A stretch of 64,000 nt of DNA from Sphaerisporangium fuscum (GTDB lineage: Bacteria; Actinomycetota; Actinomycetes; Streptosporangiales; Streptosporangiaceae). The position numbers and the translations under genes were made by a program. Below the pieces are notes generated by a model. The model saw only the letters and a list, made by a program, of their open reading frames with translations, searched no databases and was not told the DNA's origin. Of the stretch, positions 1-8,746 are shown piece by piece (the first letter of the stretch is position 1; each line of letters opens with the position of its first letter). The stretch lies in assembly GCF_018531465.1 (NCBI RefSeq), contig NZ_JAHDTF010000004.1, positions 310,001 to 374,000 on the forward strand. The letters are read 5' to 3'.

Positions 1-249
1 TGGGACGGCCTCCCCCCGAATGCCGTCCCCGGCTGGGCCCACCCTCGGGTCAGGTGCCGAGGGCACCGGCGCGCGGAAGGGCTCACGATCACGCCGGTCG
101 GCCTTCCCCTGGGTCACCATGAAGGCCGCAGAACTCATCATGTGCGGTCGGACGCCGGTGGGGAACGACCCTTGCTCTTTCCTCGCCGACACTTGCCGAC
201 TCTTGACCCGGCGGCACCGGCACCCGGGCGGCGGCGCGAGAATGGGCGG

Positions 250-819
250 ATGACCCGAGTCATCGCAGGAACGGCCGGTGGAAGGCGGATCGCCGTGCCG
301 CCCGGGCGCGGTACGCGGCCGACCAGCGACCGTGCCAGGGAAGGCTTGTTCTCCACCGTCGGCTCGCTGCTCGGGCCGCTGGACGGCGCCCGCGTGATCG
401 ACCTGTACGCGGGGTCGGGGGCGGTGGGCCTGGAGGCGCTGTCCCGGGGCGCCGCGCACGCCCTGCTGGTGGAGTCCGACGCCAAGGCCGTCCGCACGAT
501 CAAGGCGAACATCGCCGCGCTCGGCCTGCCCGGGGCCGTGGTCGTCGGCGACAAGGTCGAGCGCGTGGTGGCCGGCGAGTGCGCCGAGCCGTACGACTTC
601 GTGTTCGCCGACCCGCCGTACGCGGTGCGCGACGAGGTGGTCGGCGAGGTCCTGGAGCGTCTGCGCGACAACGGGTGGCTCGCCGCGGACGCCCTGGTCG
701 CGGTGGAGCGCGAATCGCGGGGGAAGGACCTGGTCTGGCCCTCGGGGTTCGAAGAGGAGAGGGTCCGTCGCTATGGCGAAGCGTCTGTTTGGTACGGTCG
801 CGCCGCCGGGAACCAGTGA
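250..819 (+). CDS. rsmD: 16S rRNA (guanine966-N2)-methyltransferase RsmD
   Basis: This is a 189-residue SAM-dependent methyltransferase that in the RsmD family methylates G966 of 16S rRNA during 30S assembly in the cytoplasm. The glycine-rich SAM loop DLYAGSGAVGLEAL lies near residues 50-63 and the N6/N2-methyltransferase motif DPPY at about 121-124, preceded by the typical FVFA strand. The reading frame is open further upstream to 142, but the family N-terminus (MTRVIAG, then the GGRRI basic segment) fits the ATG at 250. It sits 15 bp before coaD, the usual actinobacterial pairing, and probably shares its transcript. Length is normal for the family. Confidence 0.95.
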   Translation: MTRVIAGTAGGRRIAVPPGRGTRPTSDRAREGLFSTVGSLLGPLDGARVIDLYAGSGAVGLEALSRGAAHALLVESDAKAVRTIKANIAALGLPGAVVVGDKVERVVAGECAEPYDFVFADPPYAVRDEVVGEVLERLRDNGWLAADALVAVERESRGKDLVWPSGFEEERVRRYGEASVWYGRAAGNQ

Positions 820-834
820 AACTGGGGGTAAGCC

Positions 835-1311
835 TTGCGTCGTGTCGTCTGCCCGGGGTCCTTCGACCCCGTCACCAACGGTCACCTCGACATCATCGGC
901 CGGACTTCCCGGCTGTACGACGAGGTCGTCGTCGCAGTGCTGATCAACGTCGAGAAGAAGAGCCTCTTCACCGTGGACGAGCGGGTGGAGACGCTTCAGG
1001 CCGTGACCAAGGAGTACGGCAACGTCCGGGTCGAGAAGTTCCACGGGCTGCTGGTCGACTTCTGCAAGCAGCAGGGCATCCCGGCGATCGTCAAGGGCCT
1101 GCGCGCCGTCAGCGACTTCGACTACGAGCTGCAGATGGCCCAGCTCAACTACCGCATGTCGGGCGTGGAGACGCTGTTCATGTCCACCAACCCCGAGTAC
1201 TCCTTCCTGTCGTCGAGCAGGTTGAAGGAGATCGCGAGGTACGGTGGTGACGTCTCGGGGCTCGTGCCCGACCTCGTCCGTCAGATGCTGGTCGAGCGGC
1301 TGCGCGGCTGA
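835..1311 (+). CDS. coaD: phosphopantetheine adenylyltransferase
   Basis: CoaD transfers AMP from ATP to 4'-phosphopantetheine, giving dephospho-CoA in the penultimate step of CoA synthesis. The 158-residue protein shows the nucleotidyltransferase motif GSFDPVTNGH near residues 7-16 and the C-terminal SSSRLKEIARYGG segment of the family. The start is TTG at 835, since no ATG or GTG fits the conserved N-terminus (RRVVCPGSFDP). It follows rsmD by 15 bp and precedes the yceD-rpmF-rnc group. Length and motifs are complete. Confidence 0.96.
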   Translation: MRRVVCPGSFDPVTNGHLDIIGRTSRLYDEVVVAVLINVEKKSLFTVDERVETLQAVTKEYGNVRVEKFHGLLVDFCKQQGIPAIVKGLRAVSDFDYELQMAQLNYRMSGVETLFMSTNPEYSFLSSSRLKEIARYGGDVSGLVPDLVRQMLVERLRG

Positions 1312-1359
1312 GTCCTGGTATTCTTTCTAATCGGCCTTGTACGACGGCGGTGATTCGCC

Positions 1360-1959
1360 ATGCCTCAAGAGAGCAGGAAGACACTGCATAGCCTCGACCC
1401 CCGAGCCCCTTGGGTGATTTCCACCCACGATCTGGGGCGACGACCGGGATCTATGCGTGAGATCGCCCCTGTTCTCCCGGCTCCGGCGAATCTCACTGTC
1501 GGCATGATCGGCGTCCCCCAGGACGCCGATATCGAGCTGGACATCCGGCTCGAGGCGGTGATGGAGGGCGTGCTCGTCACGGGCACGGCGCGGGCTCCGC
1601 TCAGCGGAGAGTGCTCGCGTTGCCTGGATCCGTTGACCTCGGAGATCGAGGTCGGCTTCCAGGAGCTCTATTTCTACTCGGCGGAAGATGCCGCCGAGGA
1701 CGACTCACTCCTCGACGGTGAACTCCTCGATCTCGAGCCGACGTTCCGCGACGCGGTGGTGCTCGCACTGCCGCTGAGCCCGGTCTGTGGTGAAGACTGC
1801 CCCGGGCTCTGCGTGGAGTGTGGGGTCAAGCTGGCGGAAGCCGGCCCCGACCACCGGCACGACAAGCTCGACGCCCGCTGGGCGGCGTTGCAGGGTCTGA
1901 AGCAGGGTCTGGACCAGGGCCCGAAGTCAAAAGAGAACCACAAGGACCAGGAGGGTTGA
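1360..1959 (+). CDS. YceD/DUF177 family protein
   Basis: A 199-residue member of the YceD (DUF177) family, which in bacteria is almost always encoded just before rpmF. In some species it has been linked to 23S rRNA metabolism, but the exact biochemical role here is not known from sequence. Visible features are the ECSRCLDPL motif near residue 86 and a second cysteine cluster [13 protein letters not shown] near residues 143-155, which could bind zinc. An acidic stretch (AEDAAEDDS) lies between them. The stop codon is one base before the rpmF start, so translational coupling is likely. The ATG at 1360 gives a plausible N-terminus. An ATG 31 codons later is possible but would cut conserved-looking sequence ([12 protein letters not shown]). 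Confidence 0.88.
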   Translation: MPQESRKTLHSLDPRAPWVISTHDLGRRPGSMREIAPVLPAPANLTVGMIGVPQDADIELDIRLEAVMEGVLVTGTARAPLSGECSRCLDPLTSEIEVGFQELYFYSAEDAAEDDSLLDGELLDLEPTFRDAVVLALPLSPVCGEDCPGLCVECGVKLAEAGPDHRHDKLDARWAALQGLKQGLDQGPKSKENHKDQEG

Positions 1960-1960
1960 C

Positions 1961-2140
1961 GTGGCCGTCCCCAAGCGGAAGATGTCGCGGAGCAACACTC
2001 GCTCCCGCCGCGCGCAGTGGAAGACCGCCGCGCCCGCGCTCGTGAGCTGTAACCAGTGCCGGTCGCCGAAGCTGCCGCACGTGGCATGCCCGACCTGCGG
2101 CACCTACAACCGCCGTCAGGTCATCGAGCCGTCGGCCTGA
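1961..2140 (+). CDS. rpmF: 50S ribosomal protein L32
   Basis: A 59-residue ribosomal protein. Translation from the GTG at 1961 gives [19 protein letters not shown] at the N-terminus, which is the L32 signature. Two CxxC pairs (CNQC and CPTC) would form the zinc-ribbon of the four-cysteine form of L32. The gene starts one base after the yceD stop and is probably coupled to it. A 231-bp leader with two strong hairpins separates it from rnc. Confidence 0.95.
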   Translation: MAVPKRKMSRSNTRSRRAQWKTAAPALVSCNQCRSPKLPHVACPTCGTYNRRQVIEPSA

Positions 2141-2163
2141 TCACGCCTGCGGTGGCCGGTGAA

Positions 2164-2190
2164 CCGGCCGGATGCCTGGCATCCGGCCGG
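2164..2190 (+). promoter_or_regulatory. perfect hairpin I in the rpmF-rnc interval
   Basis: Arms 2164-2176 (CCGGCCGGATGCC) and 2178-2190 (GGCATCCGGCCGG) are exact reverse complements over 13 bp around a single T, so the real loop would be 3-5 nt. No T-run follows directly. It lies 24 bp after the rpmF stop and could end or process the rpmF message. Confidence 0.6.
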
Positions 2191-2235
2191 CACCCGTCCA
2201 CCGGCAAGGCGTGCGGTGGCGGTTCGCCCGCGGCC

Positions 2236-2278
2236 GTGGTGGACGCCGGGACTGCCGCAATCTCCCGGCGCCCACCAC
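2236..2278 (+). promoter_or_regulatory. hairpin II in the rnc leader, possible terminator or RNase III site
   Basis: GTGGTGG (2236-2242) plus CGCCGGGA (2244-2251) pair with TCCCGGCG (2263-2270) plus CCACCAC (2272-2278). The result is a 15-bp stem with one A/C mismatch and an 11-nt loop. GTTTTCGGGCTTTT follows, so an intrinsic terminator is possible. RNase III genes are known in several bacteria to be controlled by cleavage of stems in their own leaders, so this is also a candidate autoregulatory site. Confidence 0.5.
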
Positions 2279-2371
2279 GTTTTCGGGCTTTTCCCGCGTT
2301 CCATCCGCCATCGCGACCAAGGTCGTGACGTGCTACGTGACGGCCGGAGCATTCCCGTCCGAGGAGGAGAC

Positions 2372-3136
2372 GTGGCCGCAGGTGGAAAGCCGGTTGCCGT
2401 AGAAATCGCGAGAGACGAGATCGAGCGCGTGCTGGCCGTACGGCTCGACGACGCGCTTCTGGAGCGGGCGCTGACGCACCGCTCCTACGCCTACGAGAAC
2501 GGTGGCCTGCCCACCAACGAGCGCCTGGAGTTCCTGGGCGACTCGGTGCTGGGCCTGGTGGTCACCGACACCCTGTTCCGCGGCCACCCCGACCTGCCCG
2601 AAGGGCAACTGGCCAAGTTGCGGGCCGCGGTGGTCAACATGCGTGCGCTCGCCGATGTCGCGCGCACCCTCGACCTCGGCCGTTTCATGCGGCTCGGGCG
2701 CGGCGAGGAGGGCACCGGGGGCCGGGACAAGTCCTCGATCCTGGCCGACACCCTGGAGGCGCTGATCGGCGCCGTCTACGTCGACAAGGGGCTCGACGAG
2801 GCCTTCCGCGTCGTCCACCTGCTGTTCGACCCGCTGATCAAGCGCTCGGCCTCGCTGGGCGCCGGGCTCGACTGGAAGACCTCCCTGCAGGAGCTCACCG
2901 CGTCCGAGATGCTCGGTGTCCCCGAGTACCACGTCGACGAGAGCGGGCCCGACCACGCCAAGTCGTTCACCGCCGTCGTCAGGGTCGGCGGGCAGGAGTA
3001 CGGCTCGGGCGCCGGCCGCAGCAAGAAGGAAGCCGAGCAGCAGGCCGCCGAGGCCGCCTGGACGGCGATCCGTGCGCAGAGCGAGGCCCGCCAGAAGGGC
3101 GAGGCCCGCGAGAAGCTGGAGAAGGCGACCACCTAG
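2372..3136 (+). CDS. rnc: ribonuclease III
   Basis: A 254-residue double-strand-specific endoribonuclease for rRNA processing and mRNA turnover. The RNase III signature [13 protein letters not shown] is near residues 48-60, and the second acidic cluster ([15 protein letters not shown]) supplies the metal ligands. A C-terminal dsRNA-binding domain ([10 protein letters not shown], then [13 protein letters not shown]) is complete. The frame is open upstream to 2159, but the start is set at GTG 2372 because a strong GAGGAGGAG ribosome binding site precedes it and the family N-terminus begins here. mutM starts 3 bp after its stop. Confidence 0.95.
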   Translation: MAAGGKPVAVEIARDEIERVLAVRLDDALLERALTHRSYAYENGGLPTNERLEFLGDSVLGLVVTDTLFRGHPDLPEGQLAKLRAAVVNMRALADVARTLDLGRFMRLGRGEEGTGGRDKSSILADTLEALIGAVYVDKGLDEAFRVVHLLFDPLIKRSASLGAGLDWKTSLQELTASEMLGVPEYHVDESGPDHAKSFTAVVRVGGQEYGSGAGRSKKEAEQQAAEAAWTAIRAQSEARQKGEAREKLEKATT

Positions 3137-3139
3137 CAG

Positions 3140-4036
3140 ATGCCCGAGCTACCCGAGGTCGAGGTCGTACGGCGGGGTCTGGCCCAGTGGGTGGCCGGGC
3201 GCACGATCGCCGAGGCCGAGGTCCTGCATCCCCGCGCGATCCGCAGGCACCTGCCGGGCGCGGCGGAGTTCAGCGGCAGGCTGGCCGGCCGCACGCTGGT
3301 GTCGGCGGAGCGCCGGGGCAAGTACCTCTGGCTGCCCCTGGCCGAAGCCGCCGGTGAGCCCTCCGAGGGCGCTTCTCCGGACGTCGTGTCCGACGCGCTC
3401 ATGGCGCATCTCGGGATGAGCGGGCAGCTCCTGGTCGTCGACCCGGGCTCGCCGGTCGAGAAGCACCTGCGGGTGCGGCTGTCCTTCGACGACGGCGGTC
3501 CCGAGCTGCGCTTCGTCGACCAGCGCACTTTCGGGCACCTGCTGGTGGCGCCCCTCGCGGCCCTGGTCCGCCCGGTGCCGGAGCCGATCGTGCACATCGC
3601 GCCCGATCCGCTCGAAGAGGCGTTCGACGACGAGTTGTTCGCCCGGCGGCTGGTGGCCAGGCAGACCGAGATCAAGCGGGCGCTGCTCGACCAGTCGCTG
3701 ATCAGCGGGGTCGGCAACATCTACGCCGACGAGGCGCTGTGGCGGGCCCGGCTGCACGGCGGCACCTCCACCCGCGGCCTGACCAGGGAGAAGATCGGCG
3801 AGCTGCTGGTGGCCGTGCGCGAGGTCATGGGCGAGGCGCTCGGCCAGGGCGGCACGTCCTTCGATAGCCTGTATGTCAACGTCAACGGCGAGAGCGGCTA
3901 CTTCGACAGGTCGCTCAACGTCTACGGCAGGCAGGGCGAGCCGTGCGGCCGCTGTGGCGCCCCCGTCCTGCGGGAGGCGTTCATGAACAGGTCCTCCTAC
4001 AGTTGCCCTCGATGTCAACCCCGGGTGGGAGCATGA
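3140..4036 (+). CDS. mutM: formamidopyrimidine-DNA glycosylase
   Basis: MutM/Fpg removes oxidised purines such as 8-oxoguanine and nicks the abasic site. The 298-residue protein begins with PELPEVE, so the catalytic N-terminal proline and Glu are present. The helix-two-turn-helix segment ([20 protein letters not shown]) and the C-terminal zinc finger CGRCG...CPRC (about residues 267-292) are intact. A Gly/Ser-rich insertion around residues 70-80 ([10 protein letters not shown]) is not typical but sits in a loop. Its stop overlaps the acylphosphatase ATG by 4 bp, so the two are coupled. Confidence 0.95.
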   Translation: MPELPEVEVVRRGLAQWVAGRTIAEAEVLHPRAIRRHLPGAAEFSGRLAGRTLVSAERRGKYLWLPLAEAAGEPSEGASPDVVSDALMAHLGMSGQLLVVDPGSPVEKHLRVRLSFDDGGPELRFVDQRTFGHLLVAPLAALVRPVPEPIVHIAPDPLEEAFDDELFARRLVARQTEIKRALLDQSLISGVGNIYADEALWRARLHGGTSTRGLTREKIGELLVAVREVMGEALGQGGTSFDSLYVNVNGESGYFDRSLNVYGRQGEPCGRCGAPVLREAFMNRSSYSCPRCQPRVGA

Positions 4037-4329
4037 CCGAGTCCGAGCGGAACAGCGGTGACGTCCGCCTCAACGCCTGGGTGCGCGGGCACGTCCAAGG
4101 GGTGGGTTTCCGCTGGTGGACGCGGGCGCGGGCTCTGGAGCTCGGCCTGGTGGGCTCGGCGTCCAACCTCGCCGACGGCCGGGTCGAGGTCGTGGCCGAG
4201 GGGCCGCGTGAAGCCTGTGAGAAGCTTCTCGCCCAGCTCAGGGGTGGTGACACCCCGGGGCGGGTAGATGTGGTGGTGGAGCGCTGGTCTCCGGTTCGTG
4301 GTGGTTTTGGTGGATTTGTGGAGCGGTAG
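4033..4329 (+). CDS. acyP: acylphosphatase
   Basis: A 98-residue small enzyme that hydrolyses acyl phosphates. Both family motifs are visible: [10 protein letters not shown] with the phosphate-binding Arg, and the [17 protein letters not shown] segment with the catalytic Asn. The ATG at 4033 overlaps the mutM stop (ATGA). An in-frame ATG at 4012 lies inside mutM and is less likely. Acylphosphatase between mutM and smc is the usual actinobacterial order. Confidence 0.93.
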   Translation: MTESERNSGDVRLNAWVRGHVQGVGFRWWTRARALELGLVGSASNLADGRVEVVAEGPREACEKLLAQLRGGDTPGRVDVVVERWSPVRGGFGGFVER

Positions 4330-4518
4330 CCGCTTCCCTTAAACCCCCTAAATGGGGTATATTTACATGTCGGGAGTGCCCATTGGTGCATTCATGGGGA
4401 GCGTTCAACTTGACCGCCTCCATTGCCGGTGCGACTCTTGATAGGAAACACGCGCACCCCTCCCGCGGTAACAAGTGCGCGACCCAGTTTGGTCACTCAG
4501 CGTGGAGGACCCTTAACC

Positions 4519-4710
4519 ATGGCGAAGGCTCTACTCGGCCACGTCGGCGGTCTTGACCCTCGAATGGTCTCGGAAATGCGCCGTCTCCAGCAGCGTATCC
4601 GCGACCTCGAGGCGGAGCTCACAAGGCTCCAGGCTCAGAACGACGCGCTCGCGGCTCAGTCGCGTGACGAGGCGTTCTCGCTGCAGGATCGCGAGCCGGC
4701 CCTCACCTGA
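4519..4710 (+). CDS. small conserved coiled-coil protein
   Basis: A 63-residue protein of unknown function that begins MAKALLGHVGG and continues as a heptad-rich helix (about residues 15-50, with ALTRLQAQNDALA). The ATG at 4519 follows GGAGG with a 9-nt spacing, and the frame has strongly GC-biased third positions. Similar short proteins just upstream of smc are familiar from actinobacterial genomes, but I do not know a function. It has its own 189-bp upstream interval and a terminator behind it, so it looks like a separate, possibly highly expressed unit. Confidence 0.75.
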   Translation: MAKALLGHVGGLDPRMVSEMRRLQQRIRDLEAELTRLQAQNDALAAQSRDEAFSLQDREPALT

Positions 4711-4734
4711 GGTTCGGTACGGCAACACACTGTC

Positions 4735-4770
4735 AGGGACGCCCCGCAAAGGCGTCCCTTGTCAATTTTT
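4735..4770 (+). terminator. intrinsic terminator after the small coiled-coil gene
   Basis: AGGGACGCC (4735-4743) pairs with GGCGTCCCT (4751-4759) around a CCGCAAA loop, and a T5 run follows at 4766-4770. It separates the small gene from smc. Confidence 0.8.
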
Positions 4771-4962
4771 CCGCATTTTTCTTTGCGTGGTCATTCCTCC
4801 GCCCCGCACCCGAAGCGTCCCCACTCCGGGTGAAGCGCTTTCCCGCCTCCCGTATCGCCGTGACGGCGCACTGAAACGCCCCTGAGCCGGTAGTGTGCCC
4901 CGGAAGGGATCGCCGGCAAGGCCGCAGGTGATCTCCGGGCACGATGGGGAGGTCGGCGGCGC

Positions 4963-7900
4963 GTGTATCTCAAGAACCTCACGCTGCGCGGCTTCAAGTC
5001 CTTCGCCTCCGCCACCGCCCTGCGCTTCGAGCCGGGCATCACGGCCGTCGTCGGCCCCAACGGCTCCGGCAAGTCCAACGTCGTCGACGCCCTCGCCTGG
5101 GTCATGGGCGAGCACAGCGCCAAGTCGCTGCGCGGCGGCAAGATGGAGGACGTCATCTTCGCCGGCACCTCCTCCCGGCCGCCGCTCGGCCGCGCCGAGG
5201 TGACGCTCACGATCGACAACACCGACGGCGCCCTCCCGATCGACTACACCGAGGTCACGATCAGCCGGCTGATGTTCCGGTCGGGCCAGAGCGAGTACGC
5301 CATCAACGGCGACACCTGCCGGCTCCTCGACATCCAGGAGCTGCTGTCCGACTCCGGCATCGGCCGCGAGATGCACGTCATCGTGGGGCAGGGCCAGCTC
5401 GACACCGTCCTTCACGCCGGTCCTGAGGAGCGCAGGGCGTTCATCGAGGAGGCCGCGGGCGTCCTCAAGCACCGCAAGCGCAAGGAGAAGGCCCTGCGCA
5501 AGCTCGACGCGATGCAGGCCAACCTCACCCGCGTGCAGGACCTCGCCAACGAGCTGCGCCGTCAGCTCAAGCCGCTGGGCCGCCAGGCCGAGATCGCCAG
5601 GAAGGCGGCGGTGATCCAGGCCGACCTGCGCGACGCCCGCCTGCGCCTGCTCGCCGACGACGTCGTACGGCTGCGCACCCACCTCGAACGCGAGGCCGCC
5701 GACGAGGCCGCGGTGGTCGCCAGGCGCGTCCAGGTCGAGGCCGAGCTGCAGCGGTGCCAGGAGCGCGAGGCCGAGCTGGAGGCCGCCGAGAGCGCCGCCC
5801 AGCCCCGCCTGGCCGCCGCCCAGGAGACCTACTACCGCCTGGCGGCGCTCAAGGAGCGCCTGACCAGCGTCCAGACCCTCGCCGCCGAGCGGCACCGGCA
5901 CGCCGTCGAGGCCGCCTCGATCGAACGGCGCGGGCGCGACCCCGAAGACTACGAACGCGAGGCCGCCGAGGTCCGTGAGCGCGAGGAAGCGCTGAAGATC
6001 GAGCTGGAGCAGGCCGAGGAGATCCTGGAGCAGGCCGTCTGGCGCCGCACGGAGGCCGAGAGCGCGCTCGCCGACGAGGAACGCCGCCTCGCCGCGGCGG
6101 CGAAGGCCGCCGCCGACCGCCGGGAGGCCCTCGCGCGGCTGCGTGGCGAAGTGGGAGCCGTGCGCGGCAGGGCCAGGGCCGCCGAGGAGGAGATCGGCCG
6201 GCTCGCCAAGGCCCTCGACGAGGCCCGCCGGCGCAGCGAGCGGGCGCAGGAGGAGCACGACGCCGAGGAGCTCAGCGAGCCGGCGTCCGACCCGGCGCTC
6301 GCCGAAGAGCTGGCGATGGCCGAGGAGGGCGTCGCCCAGGCGAAGGCCGCGGTGGAGGAGGCACGGGCCGCCGCCGAGGAGGCCAGGGCCGCCGTCGAAG
6401 GGCCGAAGAAGGCCCTGGCCGAGGCGCGGGCGGCGGTGGGCACGGCCCGCGCCGCCGACCAGCAGGCCCAGCGGGCCGTCGCGGCCCTGGAGGCCCGGTG
6501 CGAGGCCCTGCGCATGGGCCTGTCCGAAGGGGCCGACGGCGCCGCCACGCTGCTCGCGGCGGGCCTGTCCGGCGTGCTCGGGCCGCTCGCCGCGGTGATG
6601 TCCGTCGAGCCGGGGGCCGAGCCGGCGATCGCCGCCGTGCTGGGGGCCGCCGCCGAGGCGGTCGCCGTGGAGTCGTTGTCCACCGCCGTCGACGCCATCG
6701 AGCTGCTTCGGGCCGAGAAGGCCGGCAGCGCGGGCCTGGTCATCGCCTCCGACACCGCGGTCCGGCGTCCCGCCGCGGTCGACGGAGCACGGTGGGCGGC
6801 CGACCTGGTGACGGTGTCCGGCGAGTTCCGCCCGGCCGTCGAGAGCCTGCTGTCGGGCGTGGTGGTCGCCGACGACGTGTCCGTGGCGCGCAAGCTCGTC
6901 GAGGAGCGTCCCGACCTTCGCGCCGTCACCTGGTCGGGTGACCTGGTGGGATCCTTCTACGCCCGGGGCGGCTCCGGGGGCGGCACGTCGGTGCTGCAGA
7001 TGCGCACCGCGCTCGACCAGGCCGAGGCCGATCTCGAGGAGGCGCGCGCCGGCGCCGAGCGCACGTCCACCGGGCTGGCCGAGGCGACCGAGGCGGAGCG
7101 TACGGCCCAGCAGGCCGTCGACGCGGCGCAGGCGGGCTCCGCGCAGGCCCAGACCGGGGTCAACACCGCGCAGGCCGCCGTGAACGCCGCGCAGGGCGTC
7201 CTCGACCGCGTGCGCGCCAAGCAGCGGGAGGCCGACCAGCGGGTGGCCGCCGCCGCCAAGCGGCTGGCCCAGCTCGACGCGGCCGCCAAGGCCGCCCGTG
7301 ACGAGTGCGAGCGGCTGGCGAGGAGCGTCTCCGCCGCCGAGGAGGCCCGCGACCGCGACCTCGCCGGGGTCGTGGAGCTCGAGGAGCGGCTCGCCGAGGC
7401 CGAGTACGCCGACGAGCTGGCCGCCGAGCCGACCACCGAGGTGCGCGACGAGCGCGCCGCGGCCCTTTCGGTGACCCGGCAGACCGAGATGGAGGCCCGC
7501 CTCGCCGTCCGCACGGCAGAGGAGCGGGTGAAGGGCATCGCGGGCCGCGCCGACCAGCTCATGCGGGCGGCGGCGCGCGAGCGGCAGGAGCGCGCGGGCG
7601 CCGCCGCGCTCCGGGAACGCCGCCGGGCGCAGGCCCAGGTGGCCGAGGCCGTCGTCCAGGGCGCCGGGCGGGCCCTCGGGGTGCTGGAGCGGTCGCTGGT
7701 GCTGGCCGCCGGCGAACGCGACGAGGCCGAGCGGGCGCGCGGCGAGATCGACGCCGAGCTCAAGATGGTGCGCGTGCGCGTCCGCGAGCTGTCCGGAGAG
7801 CTGGACAAGCTGGTCAACCGCGTCCACGGCAACGAGGTCGCCCGCACCGAGCAGCGGCTGCGCCTGGAGCAGATGGAGACGCGGGCCATGGAGGAGTACG

Positions 7901-8643
7901 GCGTCGAGATGGACGCGCTCATCTCCGAGTACGGCCCCGACCAGCTCGTCCCCCTCGCCGACGGCGACCCCGTGCCGTACGTCCGCGAGGAGCAGGAGAA
8001 GCGGGCGCGCACGGCCGAGAAGCAGATGGCGCAGCTCGGCAAGGTCAACCCCTTGGCGCTGGAGGAGTTCGCGGCCCTGGAGGAGCGGCACACCTTCCTC
8101 AACTCCCAGCTCGAAGACCTCCGCAAGACCCGGCGCGACCTGCTCACCGTGGTCAAGGAGGTCGACGAGCGGGTGGAGCAGGTCTTCGCGGCCGCCTACG
8201 AGGACGTCGCCCGCGAGTTCGAGGCGATCTTCTCGCGGGTCTTCCCCGGCGGCGACGGGCGCCTGCTGCTCACCGACCCCACCGACATGCTGACCACGGG
8301 CGTCGAGGTCGAGGCCAGGCCGCCGGGCAAGAAGGTCAAGCGGCTCTCCCTGCTGTCGGGCGGCGAGCGGTCCCTGACCGCCGTGGCGTTCCTCATCTCG
8401 ATCTTCAAGGCCCGCCCGTCGCCGTTCTACGTGATGGACGAGGTCGAGGCCGCCCTCGACGACACCAACACCCAGCGCCTGCTCACCCTCTTCGAGGAGC
8501 TGCGGCAGAGCTCCCAGCTGATCGTCATCACCCACCAGAAGCGCACCATGGAGATCGCCGACGCCCTGTACGGCGTCAGCATGCGCGGCGACGGCGTCAG
8601 CCACGTGGTCAGCCAACGCCTCCGCGAACGCGAATCCGCCTGA
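4963..8643 (+). CDS. smc: chromosome segregation ATPase SMC
   Basis: A 1226-residue condensin subunit that dimerises through a hinge and acts with ScpA/ScpB to organise the chromosome. The Walker A motif GPNGSGKSN lies near residue 32. A long Ala/Glu/Arg-rich coiled coil runs from about 165 to 500, and the hinge (GVLGPLAAVMSVEPGAEPAI region) lies at about 530-660. A second coiled coil follows to about 1020. The ABC signature LLSGGERSL is near 1129 and Walker B FYVMDEVEAALDD near 1156. The GTG at 4963 matches the family N-terminus (MYLKNLTLRGFKSFA) and has GGGAGGT 8 nt upstream. Its extreme GC bias gives a 1500-residue antisense open frame that is not a gene. Confidence 0.97.
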   Translation: MYLKNLTLRGFKSFASATALRFEPGITAVVGPNGSGKSNVVDALAWVMGEHSAKSLRGGKMEDVIFAGTSSRPPLGRAEVTLTIDNTDGALPIDYTEVTISRLMFRSGQSEYAINGDTCRLLDIQELLSDSGIGREMHVIVGQGQLDTVLHAGPEERRAFIEEAAGVLKHRKRKEKALRKLDAMQANLTRVQDLANELRRQLKPLGRQAEIARKAAVIQADLRDARLRLLADDVVRLRTHLEREAADEAAVVARRVQVEAELQRCQEREAELEAAESAAQPRLAAAQETYYRLAALKERLTSVQTLAAERHRHAVEAASIERRGRDPEDYEREAAEVREREEALKIELEQAEEILEQAVWRRTEAESALADEERRLAAAAKAAADRREALARLRGEVGAVRGRARAAEEEIGRLAKALDEARRRSERAQEEHDAEELSEPASDPALAEELAMAEEGVAQAKAAVEEARAAAEEARAAVEGPKKALAEARAAVGTARAADQQAQRAVAALEARCEALRMGLSEGADGAATLLAAGLSGVLGPLAAVMSVEPGAEPAIAAVLGAAAEAVAVESLSTAVDAIELLRAEKAGSAGLVIASDTAVRRPAAVDGARWAADLVTVSGEFRPAVESLLSGVVVADDVSVARKLVEERPDLRAVTWSGDLVGSFYARGGSGGGTSVLQMRTALDQAEADLEEARAGAERTSTGLAEATEAERTAQQAVDAAQAGSAQAQTGVNTAQAAVNAAQGVLDRVRAKQREADQRVAAAAKRLAQLDAAAKAARDECERLARSVSAAEEARDRDLAGVVELEERLAEAEYADELAAEPTTEVRDERAAALSVTRQTEMEARLAVRTAEERVKGIAGRADQLMRAAARERQERAGAAALRERRRAQAQVAEAVVQGAGRALGVLERSLVLAAGERDEAERARGEIDAELKMVRVRVRELSGELDKLVNRVHGNEVARTEQRLRLEQMETRAMEEYGVEMDALISEYGPDQLVPLADGDPVPYVREEQEKRARTAEKQMAQLGKVNPLALEEFAALEERHTFLNSQLEDLRKTRRDLLTVVKEVDERVEQVFAAAYEDVAREFEAIFSRVFPGGDGRLLLTDPTDMLTTGVEVEARPPGKKVKRLSLLSGGERSLTAVAFLISIFKARPSPFYVMDEVEAALDDTNTQRLLTLFEELRQSSQLIVITHQKRTMEIADALYGVSMRGDGVSHVVSQRLRERESA

Positions 8644-8746
8644 GTCCTCACCTGTCCGCCCGTACGACGGAAATATCCGGACTCTTAGCGCGTCGTGGGC
8701 GAGCCCGGGCGTGAGCACAGTGCCTCGTCTGGAAAACTGACATCTT

